Origin: CAVVEC01 sp963747105
GTDB lineage: Bacteria; Acidobacteriota; Terriglobia; Terriglobales; Acidobacteriaceae
NCBI GenBank assembly: GCA_963747105.1
Contig: CAVVEC010000016.1
Span: 1 to 64,000 of the forward strand
Length of the DNA stretch: 64,000 nucleotides
Direction: 5' to 3'
Under the pieces are notes generated by a model. That model was not told where the DNA came from, ran no database searches, and saw nothing but the letters and a program-made list of their open reading frames with translations. Of this stretch, positions 45,204 through 54,441 are shown piece by piece. Every line of letters begins with the position of its first letter. The first letter of the stretch is position 1. The position numbers and the translations under genes were made by a program.

Positions 45204-46286
45204 CTTGAGAGCCTACCCGACCCGGCCAAAATATCGGCGTATCCGGCCAGCTGCTCTTCTTTCGGTAATCTGCCCTATTGAGCATTGCATAATTAGGTAC
45301 AGCGGAAACAGTTCCGCCTGCCGCCAGAAGGTTGATGACCAACGTGGGTCGCTTGCGCATGCGGCGCAGAGCCTTGCGGGCATAATGGCTTAACTGGCCA
45401 AAGTTCTGCGGGCAGAAGTTGGGCAGTTCCTGTTGCTTCCAGTGCGACCACAGGTACTCGACCGGATTTAGTTCCGGCGCATAGCCGGGAAGAAACTCCA
45501 CCCACAAGCGCCCGCGCTGCTGGCGGATGAACTCCCAGGTCATGCGGCTGCGATGGCCGGTTAGTCCGTCCCAGACGACCAGCAGCTTGCCCGGAAGGTG
45601 GCGCAGCAAGTGCTCCAGGAACTCAATGACCTGCGGGCTGCGAATGGTCCCGGGAAAGAGTCGGAAGTAGAAGTTCCACCACGTCACCCCCGCCATGGCC
45701 GACAGCGTCTTCCAGTTGAAGTGATATTGCAGCACCGGCGTCTGTCCCTTCGGCGCCCAGGTGCGACAGCGGTGCGGGCGTTCGCTCAGTCCGCTTTCGT
45801 CGATGAAGACGATGGTGCGGCCCTCTTTTTGGGCTTTTTTTTAATCTCCGGCCAGCGCTCCCGTTTCCAGCGACGGATCTTCTCTTCGTCGCGTTCCAGC
45901 GCACGTCCTACCGGACGCTGGCAACTCCAGCCCAGTTGCCGCAGAATCCGCCAGGCTTGCGATGGGTGATACTTCACCCCGCATTCCTGCTCGATCAGAT
46001 GAGCCACGCGCCACGAAGTCCACAGGCTGGTTTCGTACCCTAAGGCCTGCGGCCCGCGCTTCAGTCCCTTCTCGATGCGCCGCAGATCCTCGGGCCGTAA
46101 GCGGGCTCTGCGCCCAGCGTGTCCCGCCTTCTTCAGCGCTCGCACTCCACCTTGCTGCAGCTGTGCCGCCCACCGACTCACCGACTGCCGATGCACTCCC
46201 ACCTGTCGCGCTACCTCTGCCGGATGTACTCCTTGCCGCAACAGTCGAGCCCCCAACAGCCGCCGCTCCTCCAACTTCTCAAACAC
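45091..46286 (-). CDS. IS630-family transposase, produced by a probable -1 frameshift
   Basis: Frame 1 (46286-45786, GTG start) encodes the helix-turn-helix part: GVHPAEVARQVGVHRQSVSRW, then a second winged-helix (CGVKYHPSQAWRILRQLGW). It runs into the string IKKKPKKRAAP. At 45835-45842 the mRNA has A8 followed by G, including the slippery A-AAA-AAG. Slipping back one base gives KAQKEGRTIVFIDESGLSE and the full DDE domain: IDESG (first Asp), VVWDGLTGH (second Asp) and PGYAPELNPVEYLW (Glu). The second frame stays open to 45091, overrunning into the neighbouring gene; the natural C-terminus is probably near RKRPTLVINLLAAGG. Enough parts are present for an active element. Confidence 0.82.
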
Positions 46287-46322
46287 ACTTCTCCGGGATG
46301 CGCGGGACCCGCCTCTATGGCT
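45204..46322 (-). mobile_element. IS630-family insertion sequence (approximate limits)
   Basis: The interval between the small glycosyltransferase stop and the CmcI-like gene stop is filled by an IS630-type transposase in two overlapping frames. I could not find terminal inverted repeats or a TA duplication by eye, so the limits are set by neighbouring genes. Insertion between two convergent genes left both apparently intact. Confidence 0.75.
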
Positions 46323-47030
46323 CTAGCGCCGGATCAGATATCCGTTGGGCGCGAAGGTGAACCCGAACCGGTTCTCCTTTTCGCGGTCGAACGAATAATC
46401 CTCTGGATGGAGGCGCATATACTCTTCGACGGCTTCGAACGGGCCCTTGCCCCAACCCGGCAGCAGGGGATGCCCATTGATGTACCCATCTTCCACGACC
46501 ATGTAGTCACCCTTCCGGAGCAAGGGCCGGAGCAGTTCCATCTCAGCCAGGACATGCCTCTTGGTATGGTCGCTGTCGAGAATTGCGAAGATTGGGCCGG
46601 GCAACTTTTTTCGCCACTCTGCGATGGCCTCCGCTACCTTTGGATCCGCCGACGAGCTTTGCCGGAACTCGATGTTCTCATCCCGGCGGGCGCGCTCGAA
46701 GATCCGGCTGTGGTCCACGTCTACGGAAAGCACCCGGTAGGGCTGGCCAATAGACCGTAGCAGGTGGGAAAAGTACAGCGCTGATCCCCCAAAGCAACTA
46801 CCGAACTCAATGACCAGGCTTGGCCGCAATTCGGCCAGGATTTCCTGGTAATTCCACAGATCAAAGGGCAGCTTTTGGATGGGAACGCCAAGCCAGCGCA
46901 TTCCCTGCCAGAGGTTGGTGTTGTAGAACCACACGCCATAGTCGCGGCCGACACGGGAGCGAGTGCGCTGCCGCAAGAAAGCCCTAACCCCCGCGCGTGT
47001 GGCTTTCAATTTCGTCAAGTAGGAGTCCAT
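46323..47030 (-). CDS. CmcI-family SAM-dependent enzyme (cephalosporin-hydroxylase-like)
   Basis: 235 aa from the ATG at 47030 (MDSYLTKLKATRAGVRAFL); an upstream in-frame start at 47162 would give 279 aa but overlaps the divergent gene. It has LPFDLWNYQEILAELRPSLVIEFG, SCFGGSALYFSHLL (SAM loop), VLSVDVDHSRIFERAR, FAILDSDHTKRHVLAEMELL and DYMVVEDGYINGHP, all typical of the CmcI family found in rhamnosyl and polysaccharide methylation clusters. Likely adds a methyl group to a glycan sugar. The reaction is not proven for most members. It ends at the IS630 boundary. Confidence 0.88.
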   Translation of the reverse strand: MDSYLTKLKATRAGVRAFLRQRTRSRVGRDYGVWFYNTNLWQGMRWLGVPIQKLPFDLWNYQEILAELRPSLVIEFGSCFGGSALYFSHLLRSIGQPYRVLSVDVDHSRIFERARRDENIEFRQSSSADPKVAEAIAEWRKKLPGPIFAILDSDHTKRHVLAEMELLRPLLRKGDYMVVEDGYINGHPLLPGWGKGPFEAVEEYMRLHPEDYSFDREKENRFGFTFAPNGYLIRR

Positions 47031-47212
47031 CGTTGAGCCGAAGGCGGTGTCGCCGGCATTCCCAGCAGAGGAATTATATATCCAGCCAGAGCCAAGCAGG
47101 ATCGCAGGCACTGCTTCGGTACCGATGGAATCTGATTTCCAGGCGCGCAGGTCGTTGGGCAAGTAGACTTAAACTCGGAGTTTCCATATATCGCGAGGTG
47201 GAAGCAGATCAC

Positions 47213-48457
47213 TTGCGCATATGCCTCATAGGAGCGGCGAACCCCTCGAATAATCCGCGGCTGCTGCGGGAAGCCGACCTGCTGTCCCGGCAAGACGAGG
47301 TTCGTGTGGTTTGTCAGGGGTCAAGCATAGCGGCAGCCGAGGCCGACGCGCGTCTGCTCGCGCGCCGCTCGTGGCGTTTGGAGCGGCTTGATCATCGTCG
47401 CGCCGATTGGCTCCCATCCGACGCCACTCGCCCCGGGCGGCTGTGCTCAGTCCTCGTCCGCGGGCGCCGCCGCCTGGCGGAAGAAGCTTTTCGTTCGATC
47501 AAGACGACTAAGCTAGCCGAATATAGTGTCTGTACCAGTTTGCCGGAATTGCGCAGGCTGGCCTGCGCGGAATCGGCAGATTGGTTTATCGCCCACACCC
47601 AGCCTGCGCTGCCCGCGGCTGCGGCCGCTGCTAGACATTGGGATGCGAAGCTCGGATTCGACTGTGAAGACCTGCTGGCAGAAACTGGAGACAAGTTCTG
47701 CGAGGCGAATCGCCTCATTGAGCAGAAATATCTTTGCCAGTGCGATTACATCTCGGTCACATCAAACGCCATGGCGGATCATCTCGCCAATACCTACAAC
47801 ATTCCACCGCCGGTCGTTCTGTATAACGTCTTCCCGCTGTCGCTTGCGGAGGGAATTGTGGCGCCCGCTCAGCGCGAGCCACATCCTAAGCTGCGCCTTC
47901 ACTGGGTCAGCCAGACGATCGGTCCAGATCGTGGCTTGCAAGATGCCTTCGAAGCCTGCGCCGGCCTGGCTGACCAGGTGGAAATCCATCTGCGCGGACG
48001 AGCGTCCGAGCAACAAAAAAGAGAGATGACGGCCTTGGCGGAGCAATGGGGCGTGGCTGGATGTGTGAACTTTCATCCCGTGATCGATTACGATGAGTTG
48101 TTCCGGACGATGGCGGAGTACGACGTGGGGCTAGCCTTGGAACGTCCGCAAAACCATAACTACAGCCTCACTGTGACCAATAAGATTTTCAGCTATATGC
48201 TGGCGGGGCTGGCGCTGGCCGCGACCGACACTCCGGGGCAGCGCGAAGTAATGGATCAGGCACCGGGTGCGGGATTCCTGTATCCAGCCGGAGATGCCAA
48301 GAGCTTGCGAGCGGCATTGGAAGTCTGGATCAGCGATCGGGCACGATTGCGCCAGGCGCAGTGCGCGGCGTGGGATGCTGCAAGGTCACGTTTCTGCTGG
48401 GATATCGAGCAGAAGAAATTTCTTCAATTGTTCGGGCGCAACTCGAAGTTCGAATAG
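47213..48457 (+). CDS. GT4-like glycosyltransferase
   Basis: I use the TTG at 47213 (followed by RICLIGAANPSNNPRLLREA), which sits behind GAGGTGGAAG; a GTG at 47198 is possible, and the open frame extends to 46997 through non-coding-looking sequence. About 414 aa. N-terminal Rossmann-like domain with FDCEDLLAETGDKFCEANRL; C-terminal domain with LHWVSQTIGPDRGLQDAFEA, VNFHPVIDYDELFRTMAEYDVGLALER (the family's donor-site Glu region) and FSYMLAGLALAATDTPGQREVM. GT-B fold, retaining, nucleotide-sugar dependent. It is divergently arranged with the CmcI-like gene. Confidence 0.82.
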   Translation: MRICLIGAANPSNNPRLLREADLLSRQDEVRVVCQGSSIAAAEADARLLARRSWRLERLDHRRADWLPSDATRPGRLCSVLVRGRRRLAEEAFRSIKTTKLAEYSVCTSLPELRRLACAESADWFIAHTQPALPAAAAAARHWDAKLGFDCEDLLAETGDKFCEANRLIEQKYLCQCDYISVTSNAMADHLANTYNIPPPVVLYNVFPLSLAEGIVAPAQREPHPKLRLHWVSQTIGPDRGLQDAFEACAGLADQVEIHLRGRASEQQKREMTALAEQWGVAGCVNFHPVIDYDELFRTMAEYDVGLALERPQNHNYSLTVTNKIFSYMLAGLALAATDTPGQREVMDQAPGAGFLYPAGDAKSLRAALEVWISDRARLRQAQCAAWDAARSRFCWDIEQKKFLQLFGRNSKFE

Positions 48458-48522
48458 GCGGAGATTGGAACGACTCGCGTACTCTGCACGCAATCAACTC
48501 CCTCGTTCTGGCGACTAGACGG

Positions 48523-50181
48523 ATGGACCGCAAAGGATTTGCACCTACGACTTACGGGCAGCAAGTGATCCTGATCGCCGCGCTCATTATTTTCGGCGGC
48601 ACCCTGGCCGCAGGCCAGACCACATTTGGAGTGAAACCTAGCCCTCTTGAAACATCCTCTGTGAACAATCTTGGGAAAGGTTATCGCATCACGGAGGCTG
48701 ATCTGAGCGCAGTAAATATTGGGTCCGATCAAAATAACTGGCAGGTTGTGGATGCGCGAAACATAGGTGTGGATTGCACCGGAATGATCGATAGCGCTGG
48801 CGCGTTAAACACCTTCAGCAACTCCAGCGGGCTCACGGGAAGTAAGCTCGTCTTCCCGGCCGGGAACCGGGGCGCGCCGTGTTTGATCAAACTTGGAAGC
48901 ACCTGGCGGATCTACAATTCCACTTCGTTCACCATCGACGGCGGCGCTCGTTGCGGTCTTCCCGGCAACTGCACACACCTCAAGTACACCGGTTCACCAG
49001 GCGGAACCGTACTTGAACTGGAGCAAGTTCAAGGCTTTGAGGTCAAGAATGTAATCGTGGACGGCAACGGAACTGCAGCCACAGGCGTAGTCGTTGACCA
49101 AAAAGTGTTTGGCGGCATCGCCACTTACGACGGAATCTTTGAAGGAATGCTTTTTGACGCCAATGCCAGTAGCTCATCCGGTCCACACAACGGTTGGGTC
49201 GGATTGTCTATCTCGCCTACGAGTACGGTGAATGTTGCAGACATTCAAGTCATAGATTCCGCGTTTGAGTGTCGCGGGGGAACAGGCACTATCGGCTACG
49301 GTTTGGGTCTCACGAACGGGTCTCAGAATGCTCTCCTGGAAGTCATCCGACACAACTATTTTGAGCACTGTGGATACGGTATCTACCAGGAAAATGGCGG
49401 GGCGATCATCGAAGAGAACACTTTTGGCGGTGACGCGTCTACAATCGACGACATTTATGTAACTGGAACCTCATCTCATGAACGTATCGTCGCCAATTGG
49501 TCGGAGACCCAAGCTGGTCCCTCGAATCAGTTTTTCAAGGCTGCATTTCAAGACGTTACCGGGCCGGGCATCGAGATCTCAGGAAATCAGATTCCGATCA
49601 ATGCCGGCTGTGCCCTCGATATAGGTGGCAATTCCGTAACGAGCCGTGAACCCAACGTTTGGTACAAGGGTTATCAGGACGGAAAAGGCGGATCAAAAGC
49701 ATGCGCTACGACGAACGGATATTCCTTCAGTTGGTCCGGCCCGAGTGGACTGTCCTGGCCTGACGACGTCACCGGGACGTTGGCTGCCGGTGTTTTCCTG
49801 CCGGGCTCATTGAAAAACGGCCCAAGCGCTGGAATGATCGCCAACTCTGGCGCGGCCATCGCGCGGGGTACGCCTGTCAAATGGACAGGCGCTGCGACGG
49901 TCGTCGGAACCAGGGCGGAAGACACAGGAGCAGGAGTTGTGATTGGCGTCGCGGCGAACACGCCCGGCACATCCGGTCGGCCTACCTACGTCATGACGTC
50001 TGGCTACATTATCATGACGGCTGATGGTGACTGTTCCGTGGGGCAATTCGCCACCGTGAGCTATCAGAATGGCGGTCGTGTCCAATGTAGCAGCACTTAT
50101 GCAGCGGGCACGGTGATCGGTGTAGTTCTTCTCGGAGAGAAGGGCGGGGGCGGTGTGTACGTCCAGGTCGGGCTGCGATGA
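48523..50181 (+). CDS. Secreted right-handed beta-helix (pectate-lyase-like) protein
   Basis: 552 aa from the ATG at 48523 (MDRKGFAPTTYGQQVILIAAL...), whose first 35 residues form a signal peptide ending AAGQ. The motif WQVVDARNIGVDCTGMIDSAGALN is the usual opening of pectate-lyase-3-like beta-helices in polysaccharide clusters. Repeating coils follow: FTIDGGARCGLPGNC, FEVKNVIVDGNGTAATG, LEVIRHNYFEHCGYGIYQEN and GAIIEENTFGGD. The C-terminal 130 residues (AAIARGTPVKWTGAATVVGT...GQFATVSYQNGGRVQC) look like a phage-type capsid/tail-fibre decoration domain. It could be a depolymerase or epimerase acting on the secreted glycan. Catalytic residues not identified. Confidence 0.75.
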   Translation: MDRKGFAPTTYGQQVILIAALIIFGGTLAAGQTTFGVKPSPLETSSVNNLGKGYRITEADLSAVNIGSDQNNWQVVDARNIGVDCTGMIDSAGALNTFSNSSGLTGSKLVFPAGNRGAPCLIKLGSTWRIYNSTSFTIDGGARCGLPGNCTHLKYTGSPGGTVLELEQVQGFEVKNVIVDGNGTAATGVVVDQKVFGGIATYDGIFEGMLFDANASSSSGPHNGWVGLSISPTSTVNVADIQVIDSAFECRGGTGTIGYGLGLTNGSQNALLEVIRHNYFEHCGYGIYQENGGAIIEENTFGGDASTIDDIYVTGTSSHERIVANWSETQAGPSNQFFKAAFQDVTGPGIEISGNQIPINAGCALDIGGNSVTSREPNVWYKGYQDGKGGSKACATTNGYSFSWSGPSGLSWPDDVTGTLAAGVFLPGSLKNGPSAGMIANSGAAIARGTPVKWTGAATVVGTRAEDTGAGVVIGVAANTPGTSGRPTYVMTSGYIIMTADGDCSVGQFATVSYQNGGRVQCSSTYAAGTVIGVVLLGEKGGGGVYVQVGLR

Positions 50182-50215
50182 ATGAGATCATAAAAGGGAA
50201 GTCGGGATCGAGCAG

Positions 50216-51532
50216 TTGAAGCGGGTGCTTATCGTCGGAGCGGATTTTGCGCCCAGCAGCTATCCTCCGGCGTTGCGGATCCGCTATTTTGCCCAGCACC
50301 TGAAGGAATTCGACTGGGAGCCGGTCATTCTCACCACCGCTCCACGCTACTACGAAACTGCAATCGATGAAGAAAACCAGAATCTGGTTCCGACGGATCT
50401 GGAGGTGATTCGCACGCGGGCGATTCCCGCGGCGCTCACGCGGACATTTGGCTTCGGCGACCTGGGGCTTCGCAGCCTGTGGCACCACTGGCGGGCAATC
50501 AACCGCATATGCCGTGAACGGCGAGTGGATTTAATCTTCGTTCCAATTCCGCCATACCCGGGCATCGTTCTGGGTCGCCTTGCCCATGCCAGGTTCGGCA
50601 TTCCTTACGTGATTGATTACATCGATCCATACGTCACGGAATACTACTGGAAACTTCCTCGCTCGCAGCGACCACCGAAGCACGCGGTCGCGTATTACAT
50701 CGCGCGTGTTGTGGAGCCGTTTGCCTTGAGGCGAGCCGCCGCCGTGGTCGGAGTGGATACCTCCTACACGGCAGACTTGTTCGCCCGGTATCCGTGGTTG
50801 AGGGCAGGAGCCGCAAGTATTCCCTATGGCGGTGAGCCCGCCGATTTCGAGTATGTTCAGCGGCATCCGCGGACAAACCCGGTGTTTGATCCGTGGGACG
50901 GATTGCTGCACATGAGTTACGTCGGACGAGGTGGCCCTGACATGCTGCCCTCGCTCAGGGCTGTGTTTCGGGCGGTTCTGGCTGGCTTGGAGCGGTGGCC
51001 CGATCTGTTTCGCCGATTGCGTGTGCATTTCGTTGGCACTACTTATGCGCACCAGGCGCAGGTTCAGTATCAGGTGCTTCCCTTAGCGAGAGAACTGAAT
51101 CTGGAGATGTATGTGGATGAGCACCCGGGGCGTGTGCCTTATATCACCGCGATGCAGATCATGCTCGACTCGCATGTTCTGCTGGCGGTGGGTTCAGAGT
51201 CTCCGCACTACACCGCTTCGAAGATCTTTCCTTGTATTTTGGCGGCCCGGCCCCTGCTAACCGTATTCCATGAAAACAGCAGCGTCATAGCAATCCTGAA
51301 AGAAACTCAGGCCGGCGAGGCGGTAGAATTTGGAGACGGGCAACCCGTCCTCGCTAAGGTGGACGAAATCGCCACTCGCTTGCGGGATTTGTTAGCACTA
51401 TCCCCCAGTGCACGCTCGCCCACACGCTGGGAAGCGTTCGAACGGTACACGGCGCGGGCGATGACGGCCCGGCTCGCGGAGGTGTTTGACAAAGCGGCCC
51501 TCGCGACAAATCTCAGTTCGGGGAGTAGGTAA
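50216..51532 (+). CDS. GT4-family glycosyltransferase
   Basis: 438 aa from a TTG at 50216 (then KRVLIVGADFAPSSYPPALR). The N-terminal GT-B half has RIRYFAQHLKEFDWEPVILTT and DLIFVPIPPYPGIVLGRLAHARFGIPYVIDYIDPY. The C-terminal half has LHMSYVGRGGPDMLPSLRAV, VPYITAMQIMLDSHVLLAVG and HYTASKIFPCILAARPLLTVFHE in place of the usual EGxxLxxxEAMA loop. It is probably a polysaccharide glycosyltransferase; donor unknown. It lies 34 bases after the beta-helix gene and may be co-transcribed with it. Confidence 0.82.
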   Translation: MKRVLIVGADFAPSSYPPALRIRYFAQHLKEFDWEPVILTTAPRYYETAIDEENQNLVPTDLEVIRTRAIPAALTRTFGFGDLGLRSLWHHWRAINRICRERRVDLIFVPIPPYPGIVLGRLAHARFGIPYVIDYIDPYVTEYYWKLPRSQRPPKHAVAYYIARVVEPFALRRAAAVVGVDTSYTADLFARYPWLRAGAASIPYGGEPADFEYVQRHPRTNPVFDPWDGLLHMSYVGRGGPDMLPSLRAVFRAVLAGLERWPDLFRRLRVHFVGTTYAHQAQVQYQVLPLARELNLEMYVDEHPGRVPYITAMQIMLDSHVLLAVGSESPHYTASKIFPCILAARPLLTVFHENSSVIAILKETQAGEAVEFGDGQPVLAKVDEIATRLRDLLALSPSARSPTRWEAFERYTARAMTARLAEVFDKAALATNLSSGSR

Positions 51533-51560
51533 AATCCAGTGTTGAAGAATCCTAATCTGT

Positions 51561-51646
51561 TGTCATCCCGAGCGCAGCGAGGGATCTGCAGTTCTTTACC
51601 ATCCTTGGAAACTGCGGATTCCTGGTCGCTCTCGCTCCTCGGAACG
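51561..51646. repeat. REP-like inverted pair
   Basis: The arm at 51561-51595 carries the dispersed motif TCATCCCGAGCGCAGCGAGG plus GATCTGCAGTT. The arm at 51609-51646, read in reverse complement, carries the matching GGAATCCGCAGTT and a TTCCGAGGAGCGAGAGCGA-type end. Together they can fold into one long imperfect hairpin. Elements starting TGTCAT(C/T)CCGAGCG are widespread intergenic repeats in acidobacteria and other phyla. Confidence 0.7.
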
Positions 51647-51709
51647 GCAATGCGTTAGTGTTCTCAACCGGATCCCGGAAGATTGTTGTGGCGCCGGGCG
51701 TAAGCTCCT

Positions 51710-52921
51710 ATGGGCGGTACTCATCGACTCGCGATCGTTACTACCCACCCGATCCAATATCACGCCCACTGGTATCGGGCGCTGGCCGCGCACCCAGACC
51801 TGGACATTCACGTCTATTACTGCCACCAGGCCACTCCCGCTGAACAGGCGCTGGCCGGCTTCGGCGTCGAGTTTGATTGGGATGTGCCTCTACTTACCGG
51901 CTATCCCCATACGTTCCTGAAGAATGTGGCCAAAGCACCCGGCCAGGGAAGATTTACCGGCTTGGATACCCCTGAAATCCAAGACATCATTCAGTCGCGC
52001 AAATATGACTCGGTGATGGTCAATGGCTGGAACTACAAGAGCGCGTGGCAAGCGATCTGGGCGTGCTGGAGATCCAACGTCAAGGTTTTGGTGCGAAGCG
52101 ACTCTCACTTGCACACTCGGCGTGGTCCGGTGACCAGAATCGCCAAGTCTCTCGGCTACCCGCGGTTTATCCGTCGCTTTGATGCGTGCCTCGCTGTCGG
52201 AAAATGGTCTCGCGAGTACTTCCTCCGTTATGGTGCTCGACCAGATCGCATTTTTATTGTTCCTCACACCATTGACAATGTGGCGTTTGAGAGGGAAGCG
52301 GAGCGTCTACAGCCACTTCGCTCCGAATTGCGGAAGAACTGGGGATGGGATCCGGAAGCGATCGTATTTGCATTTGTCGGAAAGTTTATCGACAAGAAAC
52401 GCCCGATGGATTTTGTGCGCGCTTTAGATCATGCGGCACGGCGCAATTCGGCCATCCGAGGGCTCATGGTCGGGGATGGCCCGCAGCGGGGTGCCTGTGA
52501 GAACTTGGTCCAAGTGCGCGAAACTCCGGTGCGATTTACGGGCTTTCTGAATCAGTCGCAAATCGTATCCGCATACATAGCCTCTGATGCCCTGGTGCTG
52601 CCGTCTGATGGGGATGAAACCTGGGGGTTGGTCGTGAACGAAGCCATGGCTTGCGGACGCCCGTGCATCGTCAGCGACAGGGTCGGCTGCGGTCCGGACC
52701 TTGTGATTACCGGAAAGACTGGGGCCGTGTTTCCCATGGGTGATGTTGAAGCCTTGGCGAATACGATGATTGGGATGGCGAAGCCTCCGCGGTTGGCCGC
52801 GATGGGTGCTCAATCCAATGCAAAAATACAGGATTATTCTGTGTCCATTGCTGTTGATGGGGTTGTTCGATGTCTTAATGCAATTCTGAGTCTCAGCGTG
52901 CTCCATGCCAACGCGAAATAA
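51710..52921 (+). CDS. GT4-family glycosyltransferase
   Basis: 403 aa, ATG at 51710. It opens HRLAIVTTHPIQYHAHWYRAL, the signature of a GT-B subgroup common in polysaccharide loci. Further motifs: VMVNGWNYKSAWQAIWAC, VGKWSREYFLRYGARPDRI, IVFAFVGKFIDKKRPMDFV, RFTGFLNQSQIVSAYIASD, ALVLPSDGDETWGLVVNEAMACGRP with the donor-binding Glu pair. It overlaps the polymerase gene by 17 bases at its 3' end, indicating translational coupling with Wzy. Confidence 0.92.
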   Translation: MGGTHRLAIVTTHPIQYHAHWYRALAAHPDLDIHVYYCHQATPAEQALAGFGVEFDWDVPLLTGYPHTFLKNVAKAPGQGRFTGLDTPEIQDIIQSRKYDSVMVNGWNYKSAWQAIWACWRSNVKVLVRSDSHLHTRRGPVTRIAKSLGYPRFIRRFDACLAVGKWSREYFLRYGARPDRIFIVPHTIDNVAFEREAERLQPLRSELRKNWGWDPEAIVFAFVGKFIDKKRPMDFVRALDHAARRNSAIRGLMVGDGPQRGACENLVQVRETPVRFTGFLNQSQIVSAYIASDALVLPSDGDETWGLVVNEAMACGRPCIVSDRVGCGPDLVITGKTGAVFPMGDVEALANTMIGMAKPPRLAAMGAQSNAKIQDYSVSIAVDGVVRCLNAILSLSVLHANAK

Positions 52922-54407
52922 CGTCAGCCCTGCGCAGCGATGGCCGGTGTTGCTTTATACCGGTGCGCCGTTGCTAGTCACCGCATTCTTGTGGGCTACC
53001 AATTCGAAACCGCTTTCGCCTTCCCAGCTTCTCGCGGCTTTCGCTCTGTGTTGGATTCCCTGGGCTTCCTACCAGCAATGGTATCGAGGAACTAGGCAGG
53101 ACATCCCCTTATTCAGCCTGATCGCCGCCATGTACTGGCTGACCTATGCTGTGCCCCTGTTTTGGGGTAGTGACATGATCGGTTTGGTCACCGGGCCACG
53201 TCGCATATCCGAACCGGCGCTGACCCGGTCCATATATTTGGTGGTTATTGGGGTGCTGGCTCTTTGGGGAGGCATGAGGATCGCGGAGACCTGGCGCCGG
53301 TCGCCAGCGAACCGTCTTGACGTTCCACGAAATCCCTGGCGTTGGCACTACCTACGGACGGTTCTAGTGGTCGGCGCATTGTTGAAGGTCCTCGTTCCGA
53401 TCACCGCCCTGGGAGAAGGGGGTCGCCAGATTCTAGTGAACATCGAATCTGGTGTTCCAAGCGTCACGTTTGTCATTCTTCTTCGATACTACCTGCGTGG
53501 CCGAGCTATCGCCGCCGACAGAGTCCTGCTGGCGGGCTACTTTCTGGTAGCGCTTGTGGTCGGCCTGTCGTCCGGCTGGCTGGGAACTTTTGTCGGACTC
53601 GGCATTGTTTGTATCGCTGCTTACGTGTTTGAAAGACGCAGGTTCCCAGTGACAGCCATTCTGGTAATCCTTCCAGTCGTTTTGTTCCTGCAGCCTGGGA
53701 AAGCCAAGTTCCGGGAGAAATATTGGCAGAGCGGCCCTGCTGAGAGCTATTCAGAAGGTTATGGCGAACGAATCGGTTTCTGGATCGAGGCATCATCGCG
53801 GGCGTGGGGTCGCGCTCTCACCGACATTAGCGGCGAGGGCTTAAGAAGATTAAGCAGCGATACTTTAACCCGGCTCTCTTTGCTGCAACAAACCGGCAAC
53901 GTCATTGAAATGACGCCGGCGCAGATTCCCTACCAGAACGGTCGCTTATATTCGTACGTGTTGGTCACATTCATTCCGCGATTCATGTGGCCGGAGAAGC
54001 CGTCCATAAGTGACGCGAACAAGTGGTATCAGGTCTCTTATCATTTGACCTTGCCGGCGAACATCGAGAGTGTGGGAATCGCGGTTGGGACCATAACCGA
54101 AAGCTACATAAATTTCGGCTGGTTGGGGCCAGTCCCTGTGATGTTCTGCCTGGGTTTACTTCTTGGAATGTTCCAAACGATTTTCCTGCGCACCAGCTCT
54201 GGGCTGCTGCTCGGTAGTATTGGCGTGGCTTTGCTCCCCGGGTTGCTCTCGGTGGAGTCGCAGATGGCGGTCTACATTGCGGGACTGGTTCAACAAATCC
54301 TGTTCGCGCTGATCGTCCTCGCGCCAGTTCTAGAGCTGAGAACTGACAACAATCGCCGGCACACGCGGCAGGTTGTGCCCCACACGCCGGTTGCTTCGAG
54401 AGAATGA
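52905..54407 (+). CDS. wzy: O-antigen/oligosaccharide repeat-unit polymerase (Wzy-like)
   Basis: 500 aa, ATG at 52905 inside the end of the previous gene. About 11-12 membrane helices with a large outer loop carrying YGERIGFWIEASSRAWGRALT and LVTFIPRFMWPEKPSISDANKWYQVSYHL, then INFGWLGPVPVMFCLGLLLGM. The FIPRxxWPxKP and INFGxxG features are typical of oligosaccharide repeat-unit polymerases of the O-antigen-ligase/polymerase class. Wzy joins undecaprenyl-linked repeat units in the periplasm and normally works with a Wzx flippase, which I do not see in this window. Primary sequences of Wzy vary a lot, so the exact type is inferred from topology. Confidence 0.82.
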   Translation: MPTRNNVSPAQRWPVLLYTGAPLLVTAFLWATNSKPLSPSQLLAAFALCWIPWASYQQWYRGTRQDIPLFSLIAAMYWLTYAVPLFWGSDMIGLVTGPRRISEPALTRSIYLVVIGVLALWGGMRIAETWRRSPANRLDVPRNPWRWHYLRTVLVVGALLKVLVPITALGEGGRQILVNIESGVPSVTFVILLRYYLRGRAIAADRVLLAGYFLVALVVGLSSGWLGTFVGLGIVCIAAYVFERRRFPVTAILVILPVVLFLQPGKAKFREKYWQSGPAESYSEGYGERIGFWIEASSRAWGRALTDISGEGLRRLSSDTLTRLSLLQQTGNVIEMTPAQIPYQNGRLYSYVLVTFIPRFMWPEKPSISDANKWYQVSYHLTLPANIESVGIAVGTITESYINFGWLGPVPVMFCLGLLLGMFQTIFLRTSSGLLLGSIGVALLPGLLSVESQMAVYIAGLVQQILFALIVLAPVLELRTDNNRRHTRQVVPHTPVASRE

Positions 54408-54441
54408 AGGAGCAGTGGACGGAGCGGCTGAAGGCAGGGTG

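Noticed and set aside
45204..46322. Terminal inverted repeats for the IS630 element
   Set aside because: The only shared string between the two ends was AGAGCC, too short to call.
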